This document shows positions 39,901 through 48,016 of a stretch of DNA of 52,712 bases, in pieces (the stretch's first letter is position 1; every line of letters starts with the position of its first letter). The notes beneath the pieces were generated by a model. The model saw nothing but the letters and a program-made list of their open reading frames with translations. It did no database searches and had not been told where the DNA came from. The stretch covers positions 1 to 52,712 of the forward strand of contig JAFNXL010000070.1 in the NCBI GenBank assembly GCA_017379075.1. The letters run 5' to 3'. A program made the position numbers and the translations under genes. This DNA is from Bacteroidaceae bacterium. Lineage in GTDB: Bacteria > Bacteroidota > Bacteroidia > Bacteroidales > Bacteroidaceae.

Positions 39901-40973
39901 TATATGACCGCTCTGTGCTCTACCTCGACGCCTCCGACACCACAAAATGGACCCGCAGGAAGAAATATACTTGGGTACAACTATGCGACGATTGGGAAGA
40001 CTGGCCGGATGTGGTAAGAAGGAGAAGATTCTACGTTCAACCGCCCGAATTCTATGTCATTGTGGACTTCCCCTACCCCCGCTTCGTCAAGCCATACACC
40101 TTCCATCAGAAGCACTTGATGCAAGTGGGCGGCAATGACCCCGATGCCAGAATGTTGCTCTCGGACGGCACAACCATGATGAGCCAGGTAACAGTGGATT
40201 CGAAACGGAATATCATGAGAAAGTTCAGTGACGAGTTCCCCATCTTCCAGATTGACGCTTACGAGGCCTTCAATATGGCACACGATGCCGGCATACGATT
40301 TGAGCGCACTCAGGTAAGCGATTACGGCCTTGATTTTCCGTATGTACAGGAAGTAAGACACGTAGATCCAGGAATGCACGACTTCGGAACAATCACAGAA
40401 CACCGTATATGGGACGACCGTATAGGAAGCCGTTATTCGTGGTCAGCGACAAGAAGAGCTATAAACGGATTGAGCAACGATCCAGACTCGGTGGAACAAC
40501 GCAAGCAACTGCGATCGCACCACGAAAGCTACCTGAGCGGCATGAGCGACTGGACACGAAGAAGGTACAACCTGTATTCCTATGCGGACAAGTACATTTT
40601 CTATAGCGATTACGCACCGCGACTTGAAGGCAGCCGTCGCTATTGGGGAGCCGATCTGCCCGAAACCGTCATGACAAGAACCAATCTGCCAAACGAAGGA
40701 CGCCGTGCCATCTATCGCAACCGACGCTTTGTCCTGCCCGGTTTTGCTGCCTGCGGCGAATTCTACAATCCAGATTACTCGCAACGCAAGCCCGATGCAC
40801 AGCCAACAGACTACCGACGGACACTCTACTGGAATCCCAACGTAAAGCTGGATGAGAAGGGACAGGCAACCGTAAAATTCTACAACAATGCGCGAACCAC
40901 TCAGATCAGCGTAGATGTGGCCGGACAATCACAAGACGGAACACTGCTGTGGAACAACACCACGGAACAATAG
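36987..40973 (+). CDS. Large exported protein: CarboxypepD_reg and MG2-like domains
   Basis: A 1328-residue envelope protein with a signal peptide (about 1-23, ending LAFGQ). A CarboxypepD_reg-like beta domain (about 28-100) contains VVDDATGEPLPYASVYV and the ISYVGYETM strand. A second region (about 105-370) resembles the DUF5686-type segment, with RLYKDYRGKKRKESNYFYRLTN. A macroglobulin-type MG2 domain (about 450-535) begins EKVYLHMDNTSYMLGDTIWF and contains GFYELRAYTRW. Further beta-rich domains follow to about 1328, with a late ALDLLMMTQGWRRFDW segment and no TonB-dependent barrel. Such proteins are widespread in Bacteroidota, probably periplasmic or surface exposed; function unknown. It is alone under a strong promoter and terminator. 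Confidence 0.8.
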   Translation: MLKRFSIFTMFQVIALVGMLAFGQTAKFKAVVVDDATGEPLPYASVYVSPEKGTMTNDEGEFSLVLTEGEEIRISYVGYETMHTTAEQAKRTFRLKRLSTLMQEVTVLPTEKIMTEVAKRLYKDYRGKKRKESNYFYRLTNTFSGTTEMTEAFLRGRSAVNLRDIAFYSGRRVRQTRYSRTESNIGYSNLQHLVDLGPMTVDVPFWKSAVMPMYMKDKVSWQAYHIIDAGSGFRSHPYAYCKFAYNTEIKEVVTGNGNRIYCIDLKMKNGLTYPAVEGTLYVDAKSYRVLSFEGKMRNMALDVGVDFHSKSNSASPVVKIIYTHDRGFSEVESVVATMEVDKLKTRSVLYNMRDYRLPFDDLHQMKSDLVSAIDEAGYDSTLWSNEVVRRTVEEQQLAWFANLTPEEQEEWILAHVDTAFSQSGKFRPLVSRLDKFGKVIPQEKVYLHMDNTSYMLGDTIWFKAYTRQTNTDKPSDISGVLYAELWNHDGYMLQRKQIEIKNGSGHGFFALDKDGMYAGFYELRAYTRWQLNWGVFEHKHSRVSGEWFPNKEFEERFYRDYDKLYSRTFPVYDAPATPESFDHTMTLRVPRRTFKKDPDKRKLVLSLFPEGGNLVKGVPCRVAFEASWNDGQWVEGWLKVDEDSIPVFHRGRGYFVFTPTDKRPKVQFTTFDGEKASAKLPKIEDDGVALQVIRQGESWNILTSAAGKLKPNELAMTVMKQGHIERIHHAVGQPLVIPVDSLEAGVHQVTVFDAEGRVYADRLFFSYKKEDMQAGIQIEGIEQQYVPYAPVRLTLKSSTDKADISLAVRDANRTDLSFDNGSIMTEMLLASEIKGFVPDPGWYFQKDDDEHRKALDLLMMTQGWRRFDWRSMAVRGVWDLTQPDEKAPILIGKVYPYDTFRHYSRLERKGNYELQDGLPQPISTKIPREVKVHTELLPFIGTGHQDTVMLDNIYVQEKTTREGKFRIQLPRIYDRSVLYLDASDTTKWTRRKKYTWVQLCDDWEDWPDVVRRRRFYVQPPEFYVIVDFPYPRFVKPYTFHQKHLMQVGGNDPDARMLLSDGTTMMSQVTVDSKRNIMRKFSDEFPIFQIDAYEAFNMAHDAGIRFERTQVSDYGLDFPYVQEVRHVDPGMHDFGTITEHRIWDDRIGSRYSWSATRRAINGLSNDPDSVEQRKQLRSHHESYLSGMSDWTRRRYNLYSYADKYIFYSDYAPRLEGSRRYWGADLPETVMTRTNLPNEGRRAIYRNRRFVLPGFAACGEFYNPDYSQRKPDAQPTDYRRTLYWNPNVKLDEKGQATVKFYNNARTTQISVDVAGQSQDGTLLWNNTTEQ

Positions 40974-40980
40974 CATAAGC

Positions 40981-41014
40981 AGGAGGGCCCAACCGCCCTC
41001 CTGTTCATTTTTTT
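40981..41014 (+). terminator. Terminator of the 1328-residue gene
   Basis: AGGAGGGC at 40981-40988 pairs with GCCCTCCT at 40995-41002, followed by GTTCATTTTTTTT. Confidence 0.88.
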
Positions 41015-41021
41015 AGGGTCG

Positions 41022-41185
41022 GCGGGACTCCGGATTGCATTTCTCAGGGCTAAAAAATGGCCGCGGGACCCCAGATTGCATTTCTTGGTGTCAAAAAATG
41101 CCGGCGGGACCCCGGATTGTATTTCCCAGGGCTAAAAAATGGCCGCGGGACCCCAGATTGCATTTCTCAAGGCTAAAAAATGCGC
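41022..41185 (+). repeat. Four tandem 41-bp repeats
   Basis: Units begin GCGGGA at 41022, 41063, 41104 and 41145, each 41 bp long, containing GGATTGCATTTCTC (variants) and GGCTAAAAAATG. Units 2 and 4 share CCCCAGATTGCA; 1 and 3 are more alike at the end. There are no unique spacers, so this is not a CRISPR array. Confidence 0.9.
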
Positions 41186-41215
41186 TCGACTCAGTCGCGG
41201 GGAACAAAAAACACA

Positions 41216-41240
41216 AAAAGGAGGGGCACTCCCTCCTTTT
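41216..41240 (-). terminator. Terminator of the iorA-iorB-paaK-ACT operon
   Basis: AAAAGGAGGG pairs with CCCTCCTTTT. On the minus strand a T-run follows. It is also positioned to stop plus-strand transcripts. Confidence 0.75.
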
Positions 41241-41253
41241 ATTATCAGAGCAT

Positions 41254-41284
41254 ATAGGATATCCGTGTTCATCGGATATCCTAT
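41254..41284. repeat. 12-bp perfect hairpin before the operon end
   Basis: ATAGGATATCCG at 41254-41265 pairs with CGGATATCCTAT at 41273-41284 across a 7-nt loop. It lies between the ACT gene and its terminator and could be an mRNA 3'-end stabiliser. Confidence 0.7.
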
Positions 41285-41293
41285 GTTGTTCTT

Positions 41294-41710
41294 TCAAAAA
41301 TCCTTTTCGGTAAGGAACTGAATCTTGTTTATCAGTACAATCTCCTTGGCACGTTCGGCCGGTTCAGTGCGCATAACCAATACACCCTTTCCCTTCCACA
41401 GGAACGAATACATGTACAATATGCTGACACTGGCGTCGGACAACTGGCGCACGGCATGGGCTGCCATGCCCGGCTGGTCATCAATGCTCAATGCCATTAC
41501 ATCGGCCAACTGTACGTTGATACCATGCTCCCTGAGCAACAGATAGGCATCGGTGGGCTTGTCACAAAGCACGCGATAGATACCATAGTCCATCGTATCG
41601 GCAACGGTTGATGCGATAATCTGGATGCCGGCCTGGCTTAACAGTTCCAGCACCTGAATGAGCGTGCCGCCCTTATTTTCAATGAAAATGGATAATTGCT
41701 TAATTGTCAT
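41294..41710 (-). CDS. Tandem ACT domain protein
   Basis: A 138-residue protein made of two ACT domains (about 1-68 and 70-138), which bind amino acids as allosteric sensors. The first opens MTIKQLSIFIENKGGTLIQVLELL and the second has VMALSIDDQPGMAAHAVRQL. There is no catalytic domain. Its position, 28 bp after paaK in the aryl-acid operon, suggests that it senses an aromatic amino acid or controls one of the enzymes. That is inference; free-standing ACT proteins of this type are common beside paaK. Confidence 0.88.
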   Translation of the reverse strand: MTIKQLSIFIENKGGTLIQVLELLSQAGIQIIASTVADTMDYGIYRVLCDKPTDAYLLLREHGINVQLADVMALSIDDQPGMAAHAVRQLSDASVSILYMYSFLWKGKGVLVMRTEPAERAKEIVLINKIQFLTEKDF

Positions 41711-41738
41711 ACAAAAGAAATGTTTTTAAGTGATTATC

Positions 41739-43073
41739 TTATTGATAGACTTTACGCTTGTCCGAAACACGCACAGCTTTTCCTTCAGAAACCGGTAATG
41801 TTCCCTTGGGTACAAGCTTCACATGAGGGGTGAGAAGAATCTCATCCTTCAACGCACGCTGGATGCGTTTCTGCAGACCTTGCAGACGCTGGTAGTCATC
41901 AGTAAACAATTCCTCAAGTTCAACCTCTACCGTCATGTTGTCGTTGTCATCATCGGTGGTAAGCGTAATGAGGTAGTTGTTCGCAAGCTCGGGGAACTGC
42001 ATCAGAATCTTCTCAATCTGTATGGGGAAAATGTTTACACCACGCAGCACCATCATGTCATCACTTCGTCCACGCATACGGTCCAATCGTACATGATTGC
42101 GTCCACAGGGGCAAGTTCTTCCCAAGACACGGGTCAAATCGCGTGTACGGTAACGAAGCAGAGGCATAGCCTCCCTACAAAGAGAAGTAAGGACAAGTTC
42201 ACCCACCTCACCATCGGGCACAGGCTCAAGGGTTTCCGGGTCTACAATCTCAACGATATAATAGTCTTCCCAGAAGTGCAGGCCATTCTGTTCCGGACAC
42301 TCAAATCCAACGCCAGGACCGCACATTTCGCTCATACCAAAGGAATTGTAAGCCTTAACGCCCATCATTTCCTCAATACGTTTGCGCTGCTCTTCGCTGT
42401 GAGGTTCCGCACCGATGGCAAGCACTCGCAGTTTGGTGTCCTTACGGGGGTCTACGCCACAACTCTGCATCACCTCATACAAACGGGTCACATAAGAAGG
42501 CACAGCATGGAGCGCTGTGGTTCCGAAATCTGTCATGAACTTAATCTGACGCAACGAGTTTCCGGCAGCGGCTGGAATGGTGAGCATGCCCAATCTTTCC
42601 GCACCATACTGGAATCCCAGTCCACCAGTGAACATACCGTATCCACTGGAATTCTGGAACACGTCGTCGGGACGCAATCCCACCATCCACAGATTGCGGG
42701 CAACCTGGTTGGCCCACTCGTCCAAGTCGTTCTGCGTGTGCAGAATCACGGTGGGGTTACCGGTTGTTCCACTGGATGAATGCAGTCGTACACACTCGCG
42801 CAAAGGCACACATGAAATGCCAAAGGGATAAGTGTCTCTCAAATCCTTTTTGGTTGTAAACGGGATTCGGCGCAAGTCATCAAGCGAGCGGATATCCTCG
42901 GGCTTCAGTCCAGCCTGTTCAAACCTCTCTTTATAGAAAGGAGAGTTCATACATCTGCGCACGGTAGCCTGCAGGCGTTCCAATTGCAATGCTTCAATTT
43001 GGGGACGGTCAAGCGTCTCCATCGCCTCGTTGAAATAACGACAGGCATCAGAAGGAAGAGTTTTGTCCATCAT
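41739..43073 (-). CDS. paaK: Phenylacetate--CoA ligase family protein
   Basis: Acyl-CoA synthetase of the ANL superfamily, 444 residues. It carries the AMP-binding loop LHSSSGTTGNPTVI, the YNSFGMSEMCGPG motif, TRDLTRVL with RCPCG-like CPCGRNHVRLDR, and the catalytic lysine region LPVSEGKAVRV near the C-terminus. With indolepyruvate oxidoreductase next door, the likely role is the reverse of its name: aryl-acetyl-CoA plus AMP and PPi giving aryl acetate, CoA and ATP. The start is ATG 43073 or the adjacent ATG. The ATGA overlap with iorB shows translational coupling. Confidence 0.92.
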   Translation of the reverse strand: MMDKTLPSDACRYFNEAMETLDRPQIEALQLERLQATVRRCMNSPFYKERFEQAGLKPEDIRSLDDLRRIPFTTKKDLRDTYPFGISCVPLRECVRLHSSSGTTGNPTVILHTQNDLDEWANQVARNLWMVGLRPDDVFQNSSGYGMFTGGLGFQYGAERLGMLTIPAAAGNSLRQIKFMTDFGTTALHAVPSYVTRLYEVMQSCGVDPRKDTKLRVLAIGAEPHSEEQRKRIEEMMGVKAYNSFGMSEMCGPGVGFECPEQNGLHFWEDYYIVEIVDPETLEPVPDGEVGELVLTSLCREAMPLLRYRTRDLTRVLGRTCPCGRNHVRLDRMRGRSDDMMVLRGVNIFPIQIEKILMQFPELANNYLITLTTDDDNDNMTVEVELEELFTDDYQRLQGLQKRIQRALKDEILLTPHVKLVPKGTLPVSEGKAVRVSDKRKVYQ

Positions 43074-43666
43074 ACTTCTCCTTTAATTTTTCGCATACTG
43101 ATAGCCACTCCCGCGTCGAACGCTTTGAGATTAGCGTCGACAACAGCCTGACCTTTACGTGAGAAAATGGTCTCAATGGCTGTACGAAGTTGCGCAATGG
43201 CAAGAATCTCTATATAGGGTGCAGCCATACCCAGCAAAACCATATTGGCAGAACGGGGACTCATCAAGTCACGCGCTTCCTGCTCAATATCAAAGGAAAC
43301 CACTGTGGGCAGTTTCGCCAGTTCTTCCTGAACATCGGCATGTTCGGGATAGTCAGGGATATTGACAAAAGGCTTGTTATTGGTGACCACTGCTCCGTCC
43401 GCTGCCAACCAGGTAAGATAACGGAGACTTTCCATCGGTTCCATGCTGATGATAAGGTCTGCACTGGCGTATGGAATCAAGTCAGAATATATCACATCCG
43501 TTGACAAGCGCAAATGCGACTGTACGTCGCCACCACGCTGGCTCATACCATGTACTTCAGCCTGTTTCAGGTAAAGGCCGTTCTTGGTTGCGGCCTCTCC
43601 AATGATGGTTGCGATGGAGAGAATGCCTTGTCCGCCCACACCGCACAGGATTATATCTTTCTTCAT
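43070..43666 (-). CDS. iorB: Indolepyruvate oxidoreductase subunit beta
   Basis: Gamma-type subunit of a 2-oxoacid:acceptor oxidoreductase, 198 residues. It opens DIILCGVGGQGILSIATIIGEAA, continues AEVHGMSQRGGDVQSHLRLS and has the family's glycine-rich fold. With IorA it converts indolepyruvate or other aryl pyruvates to aryl-acetyl-CoA, reducing ferredoxin. It overlaps iorA by 4 bp and paaK by 4 bp. Confidence 0.95.
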   Translation of the reverse strand: MKKDIILCGVGGQGILSIATIIGEAATKNGLYLKQAEVHGMSQRGGDVQSHLRLSTDVIYSDLIPYASADLIISMEPMESLRYLTWLAADGAVVTNNKPFVNIPDYPEHADVQEELAKLPTVVSFDIEQEARDLMSPRSANMVLLGMAAPYIEILAIAQLRTAIETIFSRKGQAVVDANLKAFDAGVAISMRKIKGEV

Positions 43667-45264
43667 TTGTTTTCCTCCTTCAGTTTTTTGGCTTCACGGG
43701 CATGACGTGCTGCAGTCTGGATACACTCGCGGCGCGGAATGATGACCGACACGCCGGGATAATCAATTTCCTCTTTCAGAATGCGCGTAATCTCGGGCAT
43801 ATTTTTGGGCAGAGGAACTACCACACGCACATGCTCAGGCTCTACACCAAGACCAAGGCAGATGGCTTCCAGCTTATTGGTACCGGCTGAATCCTGACCG
43901 CCAGTCATACCAGTAGTCAGATTGTCTGATATCACCACCGTAATATTACTCTTGTCATTAACTGCGTCAAGCAATCCTGTCATACCGCTGTGCGTAAAGG
44001 TTGAGTCGCCGATTACTGCTACTGAAGGGAAAAGTCCGGCATCTGCCGCACCTTTTGCCATGGTAATGGAAGCGCCCATGTCCACACAGCTGGCAAGAGC
44101 CTTGAAAGGAGGAAGCGCACCCAATGTGTAACAGCCAATGTCACCGAAAATACGGTAGTCGGGATATGTGGCAAGAACCTGGTTAAGTGCGGTATACACA
44201 TCTCGGTGACCGCATCCCTGACACAACTGGGGAGGGCGTGCGGCAACGTGCTTTGCGGGCTGGAAGGCAATTGTTTTGCCAACACCAAGCGCCTGTGCTA
44301 CATTGTCGGGTGTAAGTTCACCGGTTCTGGGCAAATCGCCATTGAGACGTCCCTTCAGAGGGTAACCAGCACCCAGAATTCCGCGTACCTGCTCTTCCAC
44401 AACGGGCTGTCCGTCTTCTACCACAAGAATTTCATCGTTTTCAGCAGCAAGTTGCTTTACTAAGTCAGTGGGAAGGGGATATTGACTAATCTTCAGTATG
44501 TTGCCGCTTTCGCCAAGCGTTTCCTTTACATAGTTATATGCAATGCCACAAGCTATGATACCTACAGACTTCTCTGAACCCTTGGTTTCTTTTCGATTGA
44601 AGTTTGACTTGGAGGCTTCAATCTCCATCAAGGGTTGCTTTTCTATCAACTCCGCATAGCGTTTGCGGGCAATGCCAGGCAGAAGTACCCAGCGTTCAGC
44701 ACACACATCAAGGGGTTTCTCGTTCGTAGGTTCAACAACATCCACGGCAGCACGGCTATGAGCCAGACGCGTAACGACGCGCATAACAACAGGCTCGTGC
44801 AGTTTTTCTGACAATTCGAATGCTGCCGCCATCATGTCATACGCTTCCTGCTGGTTACTGGGTTCCATGAGAGGCACCATGGCAAATTTTGCATAGAAAC
44901 GGCTGTCCTGCTCGTTCTGGCTGGAGTGCATGGAAGGGTCATCGGCCGCTAACACAACCAGACCACCATGTACGCCCGTTATGGCAGAATTGACAAAAGC
45001 ATCGGCACAAACATTCATACCCACATGCTTCATGCAGACCAAAGCTCGTTTACCCGCATAGGACATACCTAAAGCAGCCTCCATGGCTGTCTTTTCATTA
45101 GCACACCAACGGCTGTGTATGCCACGCTCACGTGCCAGAGCGTCTGCCTGTATAAATTCTGTAATTTCAGTTGAAGGCGTACCGGGATAGGCATACACAC
45201 CGCTTAAACCGGCATGAATGGCACCCAATGCAATCGCCTCGTCACCTAATAAAAGTCTCTTCAT
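43663..45264 (-). CDS. iorA: Indolepyruvate oxidoreductase subunit alpha, no ferredoxin domain
   Basis: Catalytic TPP-dependent subunit, 533 residues. The N-terminal domain has GAIHAGLSGVYAYPGTPSTEI and GMSYAGKRALVCMKHVGMN. The C-terminal TPP domain has LCQGCGHRDVYTALNQV and the TPP motif GDSTFTHSG ... VISDN. Archaeal and many bacterial IorA proteins carry a C-terminal pair of 4Fe-4S clusters; here the chain ends about 90 residues earlier at EAKKLKEENK, without cluster cysteines. Electrons must leave through another route, such as an external ferredoxin. It is the first gene of the operon, starting 90 bp after glgP. Confidence 0.94.
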   Translation of the reverse strand: MKRLLLGDEAIALGAIHAGLSGVYAYPGTPSTEITEFIQADALARERGIHSRWCANEKTAMEAALGMSYAGKRALVCMKHVGMNVCADAFVNSAITGVHGGLVVLAADDPSMHSSQNEQDSRFYAKFAMVPLMEPSNQQEAYDMMAAAFELSEKLHEPVVMRVVTRLAHSRAAVDVVEPTNEKPLDVCAERWVLLPGIARKRYAELIEKQPLMEIEASKSNFNRKETKGSEKSVGIIACGIAYNYVKETLGESGNILKISQYPLPTDLVKQLAAENDEILVVEDGQPVVEEQVRGILGAGYPLKGRLNGDLPRTGELTPDNVAQALGVGKTIAFQPAKHVAARPPQLCQGCGHRDVYTALNQVLATYPDYRIFGDIGCYTLGALPPFKALASCVDMGASITMAKGAADAGLFPSVAVIGDSTFTHSGMTGLLDAVNDKSNITVVISDNLTTGMTGGQDSAGTNKLEAICLGLGVEPEHVRVVVPLPKNMPEITRILKEEIDYPGVSVIIPRRECIQTAARHAREAKKLKEENK

Positions 45265-45289
45265 AACAAAATATAGCTTTCAAAATCAA

Positions 45290-45316
45290 ATCCCCGATGC
45301 ACAATGCACCGGGGAT
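45290..45316 (-). terminator. Terminator of glgP
   Basis: ATCCCCGATGCAC pairs with GTGCAT-type bases and GGGGAT on the other side, followed on the minus strand by TTTGATTTTG. It separates glgP from iorA. Confidence 0.7.
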
Positions 45317-45354
45317 AGGGATATGATTATCGTATATCTATCTCCATTTATGAA

Positions 45355-47919
45355 TTAGACAAACCACTTCACGTAGCAGAAGTCCTGACGGTGAGGCAGG
45401 TTTTCATTCTTGGGATACATACGGTAGCAAACCTTGAAGCTTCCTGCATTGTCAATGCTGTGTGTAGCCTTGAATGTGAAGAGATTGCCTTCGCTAGATA
45501 CCATCTTGAACTGGTCGATGTTGTATACATGGTCAACACCTTCCTTGTCAGTAATCAAAGTAACGAGTTCAATACCAACTGCATCATTCAATCCGGCTTC
45601 ATCTACAACGATTTCGATATCGTACTTGTTACCGGCAATCAGATTGCCATTAACAACAGCTTCTTCCTTCTTGATGCTTACTACGTTGATAGCATCCCAA
45701 GCATTTGCCACATTTTCCTTCCACTCAGCAATTTCAAGAGCCAGCTTGTTACCGTTAGCCTTCAACAAGTTGCTGCGGTCACGCAGGTTGTTGTAGAACT
45801 TGCTATAGTAATCATCCAGCTGACGCTTCATGGTGTAATGGGGAGCAATCTGGGCAATGCTGTTCTTCACAACCTTAATCCAGCCTGCGCTGTAACCCTT
45901 GGCGTTACGAGCATAGTAGAGAGGCATGATCTCATTCTCAAGCAGAGAATAGATGGTAGCTGCATCCAGCTGATCCTGATAAGACTGGTTCTGGTATGTA
46001 CGCTTTTCAGTAAGCGCCCAACCTGCACCTTCGCGGTAGCCCTCAAGCCACCAACCGTCCAATACAGACAGGTTTACAACACCATTCATCAATGCCTTCT
46101 CGCCAGAAGTACCGCTGGCCTCCAGAGGACGAGTGGGAGTATTCATCCAGATATCAACACCAGAAATCAAGCGACGAGCCAACTGCATGTCATAGTTCTC
46201 CAAGAAGATGATCTTGCCCAGGAACTGAGGCATCTGGCTGATTTCATAAATACGCTTGATCAAACCCTGACCTGCACCGTCGGCGGGGTGAGCCTTACCG
46301 GTATAAAGGAACTGAACAGGATAGTTGGGATTGTTAACAATCTTCTCCAGACGCTCCAAGTCAGTAAAGAGCAGATGAGCACGCTTGTAAGTGGCGAAAC
46401 GACGTCCGAAACCAATCAACAGGGCGTTGGGGTTGATCTTCTCCATCAGGCTTACAACACGAGAGGGGTCACCCTGGTTCTTCAACCAGTTGTCGCGGAA
46501 CTGCTCACGGATATAGTTAACCAACTTGGTCTTCAGTTCCATACGAGTCTTCCAAACCTCTTCATCGCTCACGTTGTAGATTGCCTCCCAGATGCTCTGG
46601 TTGCTCTGGTCGCCCAAGTGGTTGGCAGAGAAGTGCTTTGCATAGAGCTTACGCCATTCGTTTGCGCACCAAGTGGGGAAGTGAACACCATTAGTAACAT
46701 AACCTACATGGCTTTCTTCGGGATAATAACCGTTCCAGATGCCAGCGAACATCTTCTTGCTTACCTCACCGTGCAACCAGCTCACACCGTTAACTTCCTG
46801 AGAAGTGTTGCAAGCGAAAGTACTCATGCAGAAGCGCTCGTTGTGATCCTCGGGATTCATACGGCCCATACCAATGAACTCATCCCAAGAAATGCCGAGC
46901 AACTGGGGATAACCGCTCATGTACTTGCCGAACAGACCCTCATCGAAGTAGTCGTGGCCTGCGGGAACGGGAGTATGCACGGTATAGAGAGAAGAAGCAC
47001 GTACCAACTCAAGAGCCTGAGTAAAGCTCATACCAGCCTTAACATAGTCAACCAGGCGCTGTACGTTGCACAATGCGGCATGACCTTCGTTGCAGTGGTA
47101 TACATCCTTTTCGATACCCAGTTTCTTCAACATCAGCACACCACCGATACCGAGCAGAATTTCCTGCTTCAGACGGTTTTCCCAGTCGCCACCATAAAGA
47201 GCGTGGGTGATGCTTCTGTCGAACTGAGAGTTCATTTCATTATCTGTATCAAGCAGATAAAGCTTGATGCGGCCTACATTTACACGCCATACATAAGCGT
47301 GAACATAGTAGTCCATATAAGGTACATCAATTACCAGAGGAGTGCCGTCAGCATTCATTTCCTGTTCGATGGGCAGAGAACCGAAGTTCTGGGCTTCATA
47401 ATTTGCCACCTGCTCACCAGCCATGCTGAGGGTCTGTGTGAAATAGCCATAGCGATACAAGAAACCAACAGCGCACATATCCACATTGCTGTCACTGGCT
47501 TCCTTCAGATAGTCACCGGCCAAAATACCAAGACCACCAGAATAGATCTTAAGAACCTGGTTCAAACCGTACTCCATACACAAGTATGCAACGCTTGCAC
47601 GCTTCTTGTCAGGCTCAACATCCATGTACTGACGGAACTCAGCATAAACTTCGTTCATCTTGTTGATAACAGCCTTGTCCTTGGTAAGCTTCTCCATCTT
47701 CTCGAAGCTCAGACGCTCTAACAACAACACGGGGTTTCCACCGCACTCGTCAAACAACTTGTCGTCCAAACTACGGAACAGACTACGAGCACTGTGATTC
47801 CAGGCCCACCACATGTTGTGAGCCAATTCGGAAAGCTTGCTCAGTTCAGCAGGTACGTTACTCTTTACGGTAACGGGCTTCCAGCTGGGCTGATTCACAT
47901 TACTAGCTTTAATTCTCAT
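45355..47919 (-). CDS. glgP: Alpha-glucan phosphorylase, GT35 short type
   Basis: Releases glucose-1-phosphate from glycogen or maltodextrin. The 854-residue protein opens with the short-phosphorylase N-terminal domain ([23 protein letters not shown]), not the long allosteric extension of E. coli MalP. Family motifs include [47 protein letters not shown] and the PLP region [14 protein letters not shown] with the cofactor Lys. It lies 97 bp downstream of the glycogen synthase on the same strand, with no consensus promoter between them. Confidence 0.95.
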   Translation of the reverse strand: MRIKASNVNQPSWKPVTVKSNVPAELSKLSELAHNMWWAWNHSARSLFRSLDDKLFDECGGNPVLLLERLSFEKMEKLTKDKAVINKMNEVYAEFRQYMDVEPDKKRASVAYLCMEYGLNQVLKIYSGGLGILAGDYLKEASDSNVDMCAVGFLYRYGYFTQTLSMAGEQVANYEAQNFGSLPIEQEMNADGTPLVIDVPYMDYYVHAYVWRVNVGRIKLYLLDTDNEMNSQFDRSITHALYGGDWENRLKQEILLGIGGVLMLKKLGIEKDVYHCNEGHAALCNVQRLVDYVKAGMSFTQALELVRASSLYTVHTPVPAGHDYFDEGLFGKYMSGYPQLLGISWDEFIGMGRMNPEDHNERFCMSTFACNTSQEVNGVSWLHGEVSKKMFAGIWNGYYPEESHVGYVTNGVHFPTWCANEWRKLYAKHFSANHLGDQSNQSIWEAIYNVSDEEVWKTRMELKTKLVNYIREQFRDNWLKNQGDPSRVVSLMEKINPNALLIGFGRRFATYKRAHLLFTDLERLEKIVNNPNYPVQFLYTGKAHPADGAGQGLIKRIYEISQMPQFLGKIIFLENYDMQLARRLISGVDIWMNTPTRPLEASGTSGEKALMNGVVNLSVLDGWWLEGYREGAGWALTEKRTYQNQSYQDQLDAATIYSLLENEIMPLYYARNAKGYSAGWIKVVKNSIAQIAPHYTMKRQLDDYYSKFYNNLRDRSNLLKANGNKLALEIAEWKENVANAWDAINVVSIKKEEAVVNGNLIAGNKYDIEIVVDEAGLNDAVGIELVTLITDKEGVDHVYNIDQFKMVSSEGNLFTFKATHSIDNAGSFKVCYRMYPKNENLPHRQDFCYVKWFV

Positions 47920-48016
47920 CTTTTTTACGATAAATTAAATATTTCTGATATTACTTTTATTCTCAACTTTTGCTTTATGTCCAACTTAACTTATGTTTGA
48001 GCCCGACTATAAGCTA

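Larger units (their letters stand above)
40974..41293. other. Gene-free stretch with tandem repeats
   Basis: It holds the upstream terminator, four 41-bp tandem repeats, a second terminator and a long hairpin. Open frames here are an effect of repeats whose length is not a multiple of three. Confidence 0.75.

Noticed and set aside
41022-41185. CRISPR array
   Set aside because: The 41-bp units are directly adjacent, without unique spacers, and no cas gene is present.
41035-41313. 92-codon plus-strand frame over the tandem repeats
   Set aside because: The period of 41 bp is not a multiple of three, so the apparent peptide repeats are a by-product of the DNA repeats.
45391-47721. 776-codon plus-strand frame
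   Set aside because: It is antisense to the intact glucan phosphorylase and shows no domain of its own.
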